A stretch of DNA of 64,000 nt from Exiguobacterium marinum DSM 16307 (GTDB lineage Bacteria > Bacillota > Bacilli > Exiguobacteriales > Exiguobacteriaceae): the NCBI RefSeq assembly GCF_000620845.1, contig NZ_KK211189.1, forward strand, positions 2,387,878-2,451,877, read 5' to 3'. Positions 59,946-64,000 of this stretch are shown here, piece by piece. How positions within the stretch are numbered: position 1 is the stretch's first letter; each line of letters starts with the position of its first letter. Position numbers and translations under genes: made by a program. The notes under the pieces are model-generated. The model worked only from the letters and a program-made list of their open reading frames with translations, did not search any database and was not told the DNA's origin.

Positions 59946-60660
59946 ATGGATGAAATGGCGTCGTACGATTAAACCATATGTCGCCCTAGGTGTATACACG
60001 GCGATTATCCTCATCGTATACGCCGTATTGGCAAGCGGAGACGGTACACCGGAAGCGGCATCGTTCTTTGAATTTTCAACAATGGGCGCTATCGCCTTCC
60101 TGAGTATTTTTACAATCGTCTTCACGGCTGAGATGGTCGGGAACGAACTGAAGTTCGATACGCTGAAGCATCTCCTGATGAGTCCTTATTCTCGTGACCG
60201 TATCTTGTTATCTAAACTCGTCATGGCCGTCCTCGTCATGTTGTTACAATTCGTCTTCATCTTAGTCGTCGCGTTCGGGTTCTCCCTCACGCTAGACGGT
60301 TCTGTCACATGGGACGTCGTTCGTCCAATCCTCATCAGTGTGAGCGGACCAATCTTCATCATCTTCTTGACACTCATGTTCTCGGTCGTCTTCAAGTCGG
60401 TCGGTGTCGTCATCGGTTTCACGGTGCTCGCGAATTTCGCGTCTAGTATCATCGGTGGTCTTCTCGTCGCTTGGAAACCTGAGCTTGCGAAATGGGTCGT
60501 CTTCTTGCATACGGACCTCTCCATTTATGACGTGAATCCTGAATTCATGAAAGCAATGGATGCTACGATCGGCTTCTCAATCTTCTACGTCGCCCTTCAT
60601 ATCGTCGCATTTTACCTCATCACGGCGTTTATGTTCCGTAGCAAAACGTTCGCGGAATAA
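59923..60660 (+). CDS. ABC-2 type transporter permease
   Basis: A 245-residue membrane protein with six hydrophobic segments, in the layout of ABC-2 family permeases: a soluble start (SLLSNEWMKWRRTIKPYVA), then membrane helices with FDTLKHLLMSPYSRDRILLSKLV between helices 2 and 3. It starts 23 bases before the end of the ATPase gene, so the two are co-translated. Substrate unknown. Confidence 0.88.
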   Translation: MRSLLSNEWMKWRRTIKPYVALGVYTAIILIVYAVLASGDGTPEAASFFEFSTMGAIAFLSIFTIVFTAEMVGNELKFDTLKHLLMSPYSRDRILLSKLVMAVLVMLLQFVFILVVAFGFSLTLDGSVTWDVVRPILISVSGPIFIIFLTLMFSVVFKSVGVVIGFTVLANFASSIIGGLLVAWKPELAKWVVFLHTDLSIYDVNPEFMKAMDATIGFSIFYVALHIVAFYLITAFMFRSKTFAE

Positions 60661-60664
60661 ACAA

Positions 60665-60710
60665 ATAATCTCTATTGATTCGACACGTTCGAATCGATAG
60701 AGATTTTTGT
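60665..60710 (+). terminator. Terminator of the ABC exporter operon
   Basis: AATCTCTAT-GATTCGA and TCGAATC-ATAGAGATT form a long stem with one mismatch and a short loop, followed by TTTTTG. Confidence 0.88.
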
Positions 60711-60835
60711 TGTCTGAATCTGCATGTGTGACGATTCTCTTTCCCTTTTGTCACATAAACTCAATATTCTGGAAGACGTCTCTAGCAAGCATACGATATG
60801 ATGAAGGTAATAGGTTGAAAAAAGGATGTGACAAT

Positions 60836-61030
60836 ATGGCTCTCACGATCGGTTTAGCATTGCTCGTCTGTTTGATTGCGCTCATTTTCACCATCATGGT
60901 CGGGCTCGGGAAAGACCGTTCCACGTACAGCCAAAAGAAAAGCTTATCGATGGTTTCTTGGCTCTACATCATCTTGCTCCCCGTCTCGTTCATCGGACTC
61001 GGTCTGCTTTACTATTTCATTACGAAATAA
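60836..61030 (+). CDS. Small two-helix membrane protein, 64 aa
   Basis: A 64-residue protein with two hydrophobic segments (LALLVCLIALIFTIMVGLG and MVSWLYIILLPVSFIGLGLLYYF) joined by a basic loop (KDRSTYSQKKS). The ATG at 60836 has AAAGGATG ahead; the frame extends upstream to 60707 but only across non-coding sequence. It is not recognised. Its stop lies next to a strong bidirectional terminator. Confidence 0.7.
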   Translation: MALTIGLALLVCLIALIFTIMVGLGKDRSTYSQKKSLSMVSWLYIILLPVSFIGLGLLYYFITK

Positions 61031-61033
61031 TCG

Positions 61034-61075
61034 AAAAAATCACGATGCCTACACGCTAGGCATCGTGATTTTTTT
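61034..61075. terminator. Bidirectional terminator between the 64-aa protein and TauE genes
   Basis: AATCACGATGCCT and AGGCATCGTGATT form a perfect 13-base stem with a seven-base loop and T-runs on both strands. Confidence 0.92.
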
Positions 61076-61853
61076 ATGCGATCAAGTCGCTCCAAATTTT
61101 GATGGTGCTCGCTAAAATAAGTAGCGCCAAAATCCATTGAAGTGCTTTCGTATTCATGTTTTTGCCGACGTTTGCTCCGATTGGTGCAGCAATCAAACTC
61201 GCGATGATCATGATGATAGCCGGTTCCCAGACGATTTGGTCGGTAATGATTTTTCCGAATGTCGAACCGATTGACGAGATGAACGTGATGGCAAGTGAAC
61301 TGGCAATCGCCATCTTTGTCGGGATGCGTAAGACGACGAGCATAATCGGCATGAGAATGAATGCACCCGCCGCCCCGACGATACCAGCCGCGATTCCTAC
61401 GACGAACGCTGAACTTGCCGCAATCACTTTGTTGAACTGCACTTGGTCGAGTGGCATATCATCCACTTGCGGTTTCGGCAAGAACATCATAATCGTTGCA
61501 ATCGTGGCGAGTACAGCGTAAACAACATTGATCATCGTCTCCGAAAGAATCGTCGATCCATACCCTCCAATAAAGCTACCAATCAATACTGCTACACCCA
61601 TGTAGAGAATCAATTGCTTGTTTAAGTATCCACCTTTACGATAAGCGTAAATCCCACCGATAGTTGCAAAGAATACTTGAATCGCACTGATTCCTGAAAC
61701 TTCGTGTGCGCTGAATGCAGCAAATCCTAAAAGTGGTGGAATGTACAACAACATCGGATATTTGATGATGGATCCTCCAATTCCGACCATTCCAGAAATA
61801 AATGATCCGATAAATCCTATTAAAAAAATTGTAATGATAAAACCGAACTCCAT
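61074..61853 (-). CDS. TauE/SafE family sulfite or sulfur-compound exporter
   Basis: A 259-residue protein with eight membrane helices. Family motifs are GMVGIGGSIIKYPMLL early and IVGAAGAFILMPIMLVVLRIPTKMAIASSL in the second half, the two repeated parts of the TauE/SafE fold. Next to rhodaneses and a persulfide dioxygenase it most likely exports sulfite or thiosulfate formed during sulfide detoxification. It follows the anchored rhodanese gene by 33 bases on the same strand. GGAGGAG precedes the ATG. Confidence 0.9.
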   Translation of the reverse strand: MEFGFIITIFLIGFIGSFISGMVGIGGSIIKYPMLLYIPPLLGFAAFSAHEVSGISAIQVFFATIGGIYAYRKGGYLNKQLILYMGVAVLIGSFIGGYGSTILSETMINVVYAVLATIATIMMFLPKPQVDDMPLDQVQFNKVIAASSAFVVGIAAGIVGAAGAFILMPIMLVVLRIPTKMAIASSLAITFISSIGSTFGKIITDQIVWEPAIIMIIASLIAAPIGANVGKNMNTKALQWILALLILASTIKIWSDLIA

Positions 61854-61886
61854 ATAGACTCCTCCATTTAGTTTATTATTCTCTGA

Positions 61887-62261
61887 TTATTCATTCGCTT
61901 CCCAAGAAATCATACCGCCTGAAACGTCATAAATTTCTGTATAGCCGGCGTCTTGTAACTGTGTGGCAGCTTGGGCACTTCGGTTACCACTCCGACAAAT
62001 AACGTAAATCGGTTCGTCTTTCGGGTACGATAATTGGGCAGCATCTAATGAAGAAAGTGGTGCATTCACCGCTTCTGCAATATGCCCCCCCTCGTATTCA
62101 GACACTTCACGTACGTCAAGGAGTGTTATTTCCTCGTTTTCCAATTTGTTTTGTAGAGTTTTTGTATCAATCTTCACAATACCATCCTTTTCAGATGTGA
62201 TTACAAAGATAAAAATACCCATTAAAGCCACAATTCCAACAAATAAGGAAATTTTCTTCAT
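61887..62261 (-). CDS. Membrane-anchored rhodanese
   Basis: About 124 residues: an N-terminal helix (LFVGIVALMGIFIFVIT) and an extracellular single rhodanese domain. The active loop is YVICRSGNRSAQAATQ, with the catalytic Cys in CRSGNR, a loop that favours persulfide transfer. LLDVREVSEYEGGHI is the other signature. It should carry sulfane sulfur outside the membrane. The ATG at 62261 follows GGAGGAG. It is the first gene of the minus-strand half of the sulfur locus and shares the operator with the divergent genes. Confidence 0.88.
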   Translation of the reverse strand: MKKISLFVGIVALMGIFIFVITSEKDGIVKIDTKTLQNKLENEEITLLDVREVSEYEGGHIAEAVNAPLSSLDAAQLSYPKDEPIYVICRSGNRSAQAATQLQDAGYTEIYDVSGGMISWEANE

Positions 62262-62285
62262 CTTTTCTCCTCCAATTCTTTTCAC

Positions 62286-62320
62286 TTGCGCTCATTATAC
62301 CTTAGGGGGTATATTAAAGC
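62286..62320. promoter_or_regulatory. Dual promoter with a CsoR/CstR-type operator
   Basis: TATACC-N6-GGTATA (62296-62313) is a palindrome of the CsoR/CstR kind, with the G-rich middle such repressors prefer. It lies inside both promoters. Leftward: TTGGCT, 18 bases, TATAAT. Rightward: TTGCGC, 18 bases, TATATT. Binding would block both divergent transcripts. Confidence 0.7.
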
Positions 62321-62376
62321 CAACGAAACATTCTCGTTGCCAAATCACTAGGAAATGAAAAGGAGATCAATGACTT

Positions 62377-62673
62377 ATGAAGACGATTACGACTACTGAA
62401 TTAGAAGCGTTACTTCAAGCAGACGATTCACTCAACTTAATCGATGTGCGCGAGACAGATGAATATGCTGGAGGTCACATCAAACAAGCGAAAAACGTAC
62501 CACTTTCTGAATTCGGGGCAAAAGTCGATGAGCTCAATCGCTCTAAACCGATTCACGTTATTTGCGCAGCTGGCGGACGCAGCATGAATGCATCTGCTTA
62601 TCTCGACTCACTCGGGTTCGATGTCACGAACGTCGATGGCGGGATGATGAGCTGGCAAGGCGAAGTCGAATAA
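62377..62673 (+). CDS. Rhodanese-like sulfurtransferase
   Basis: A 98-residue single rhodanese domain. LIDVRETDEYAGGHI and HVICAAGGRSMNASAYL carry the two signatures, with the catalytic Cys in CAAGGR. It lacks a membrane anchor, so it acts in the cytoplasm. In the cst operon of Staphylococcus a similar protein passes persulfides to CstB. AAGGAGATC lies ahead of the start. It is followed by the CstB-like gene after 32 bases. Confidence 0.92.
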   Translation: MKTITTTELEALLQADDSLNLIDVRETDEYAGGHIKQAKNVPLSEFGAKVDELNRSKPIHVICAAGGRSMNASAYLDSLGFDVTNVDGGMMSWQGEVE

Positions 62674-62705
62674 ACCATTACTTTAGGTCATAGGGGGAAA
62701 TTCAC

Positions 62706-64000
62706 ATGTTATTACGTTATTTTTATGATGAAAAATTAGCACAAGCTTCATATATGGTCGGTTGCCAAATGACGGGAGAAGCGATTGTCATCGACCCGGC
62801 CCGCAACATCGAACCATACCTTCAGGAAGCTAAAAAAGAAGGCATGAACATTGTTGCAACGGCAGAGACTCACATCCATGCAGACTTTGTGTCCGGTTCA
62901 CTCGAACTCGCGAAACGCACAGGCTCAAAAGCATATCTATCTGATGAAGGAGATGCTTCATGGAAGTATGCGTTCGCGAAAGACATCGATTCACAACTCG
63001 TCAAAGACGGTGAGACGTTCAAAATCGGAAACGTGACACTCGAAGTCATGCACACACCTGGCCATACACCAGAGCATATCTCGTTCTTATTGTATGACCG
63101 CAATCAAACACAACCGATGGGAATCTTCACAGGGGACTTCGTCTTTGTCGGCGATATCGGTCGCCCTGACCTTCTCGAAGAAGCAGCAGGTGTAAAAGGA
63201 ACGACGGCAATCGGCGCAGAACAAATGTTTGATTCGCTCAAAAAATTCGTAGCTCTACCAGACTTCGTTCAAGTATGGCCTGGACACGGCGCAGGTAGCG
63301 CTTGCGGGAAAGCGCTCGGTGCGGTTCCTACGTCAACGGTCGGTTACGAGAAAGCGACGAACTGGGCGCTACAGATGACGGACAAAGATGCCTTCATCAA
63401 AGAGTTGACAACCGATCAACCCGAACCACCGAACTACTTCGCGATGATGAAAAAAGTGAACAAGGAAGGCATCCAAATCACGACTGAAATTACTCGGCCT
63501 GAAGTCGTCGAATCGAATCGTCTCGATACACTCGTCGAAGAGACGCAAGTCGTCGACACGCGTAAAGGTGAGGACTTCGCGAACGGACACGTACCAGGGA
63601 CGATTAACATCCCGTACAACAACAAGTTCGTCTCGTGGGCGGGGTGGCTCGTCAACTTCGACAAAGATATCACACTCATCGCAAGTGCTGAGGACATCGA
63701 TCAAGTGCAAACGGACCTTCAATCGATTGGCCTTGACCGTCTTCGTTTCATCGTTCCAGTCGAAGAACTCGAAGCATCGCTCTTGACGGAAACGTATACG
63801 GACGTGACGGCAGAACAAGCGATTGAAGCTGCTGAAAAAGGAGACGTCTTCGTTCTCGACGTTCGAAACGCGACAGAATGGAACGCAAGCCATTACGAAA
63901 AGGCAGAGCGCATCTTGCTCGGAAAACTCGCACGTGACCATGAAGGTCTTCCGACAGACCAAACGATTGCGGTTCATTGTGCTTCAGGCGTCCGCTCACG
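62706..64000 (+). CDS. cstB: CstB-like persulfide dioxygenase-sulfurtransferase, 3' end missing
   Basis: The frame runs from the ATG at 62706 (GGGGGAAA ahead) to the window end without a stop, so at least 431 codons are present. The first 240 residues are a metallo-beta-lactamase-fold persulfide dioxygenase, with ETHIHADFVSG as the iron-binding set, MHTPGHTPEHIS, FTGDFVFVGDIGRPDL and VWPGHGAGSACG. Two rhodanese domains follow: a degenerate one (VVDTRKGEDFANGHVPG) and one near the end (FVLDVRNATEWNASHYE, with the loop AVHCASGVRS carrying the Cys). This domain order is that of CstB. It oxidises persulfides to thiosulfate. An SQR gene may follow outside the window. Confidence 0.9.
   Translation, partial: MLLRYFYDEKLAQASYMVGCQMTGEAIVIDPARNIEPYLQEAKKEGMNIVATAETHIHADFVSGSLELAKRTGSKAYLSDEGDASWKYAFAKDIDSQLVKDGETFKIGNVTLEVMHTPGHTPEHISFLLYDRNQTQPMGIFTGDFVFVGDIGRPDLLEEAAGVKGTTAIGAEQMFDSLKKFVALPDFVQVWPGHGAGSACGKALGAVPTSTVGYEKATNWALQMTDKDAFIKELTTDQPEPPNYFAMMKKVNKEGIQITTEITRPEVVESNRLDTLVEETQVVDTRKGEDFANGHVPGTINIPYNNKFVSWAGWLVNFDKDITLIASAEDIDQVQTDLQSIGLDRLRFIVPVEELEASLLTETYTDVTAEQAIEAAEKGDVFVLDVRNATEWNASHYEKAERILLGKLARDHEGLPTDQTIAVHCASGVRS

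Noticed and set aside
1-64000. CRISPR arrays, tRNA or rRNA genes
   Set aside because: No regularly spaced repeats, no cloverleaf-like tRNA sequence and no rRNA-like sequence were seen on reading either strand; without a search tool a single tRNA cannot be fully excluded, but no gene gap is a convincing place for one.

Overview
The window looks like the chromosome of a low-to-medium GC Bacillota of the Bacillales, most likely Exiguobacterium or a close relative. This rests on the Bacillus-like order zapA-cvpA-polX-mutS2-DUF350, odhAB, ohrR/ohr, BdbC/BdbD and YvbH-like genes, strong GGAGG-type ribosome sites and many short intrinsic terminators. The genus is an inference; no rRNA or other marker gene is present.

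Layout. 1-3101 holds ordinary small genes and a polytopic membrane protein. About 3200-22500 is an acquired, visibly AT-rich defence island read entirely on the minus strand, made of two modules. The first in transcription order is a BREX operon (21409 down to 7289): brxA, brxB, brxC, pglX, pglZ, then a SNF2-type helicase where a standard type 1 operon would carry brxL. The second (6645 down to 3230) has four genes: a MazG-like NTP pyrophosphohydrolase, a phospholipase-D/DEAD helicase fusion, a small protein that repeats the helicase's C-terminal domain, and a winged-helix protein. Fragments of a serine recombinase and an IS3 transposase lie on the upstream edge, and an unidentified gene remnant lies between the modules.

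22502-29646 returns to core DNA: three small or hypothetical genes, a DUF350 protein with a tiny membrane peptide, mutS2, polX, cvpA and zapA. 29864-41375 carries transport, cell-wall and stress genes: a dicarboxylate/amino-acid symporter, GNAT, an M23 peptidase, VanZ, glutathione peroxidase, a CAP protein, the divergent ohrR/ohr pair, a metallophosphoesterase, a cation diffusion facilitator, an SH3-like anchored protein and an ABC-F ATPase behind an attenuator-like leader. 41741-53664 has two paralogous metallo-beta-lactamase-fold hydrolases, an aldo/keto reductase, a DUF1836 regulator facing a hemolysin III gene across a palindrome, thiol-redox genes (FrnE-like, SCO1, BdbC, BdbD), a Crp/Fnr regulator next to a DUF4386 gene and a diguanylate cyclase.

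54531-58676 is odhAB (2-oxoglutarate dehydrogenase E1/E2) with a candidate cre site at its promoter. 59013-60660 is a two-gene ABC exporter. 61074 to the window end is a divergent sulfur-stress locus (TauE exporter and rhodanese one way, rhodanese and a CstB-like persulfide dioxygenase the other way) around a CsoR/CstR-type operator that sits inside both promoters.

The strongest leads are the non-canonical BREX operon with hairpins at three gene junctions, the adjacent PLD-helicase cassette with its duplicated accessory domain, the ABC-F attenuator, and a Crp/Fnr-type box placed at -41.5 before the DUF4386 gene. No tRNA, rRNA or CRISPR array was seen.
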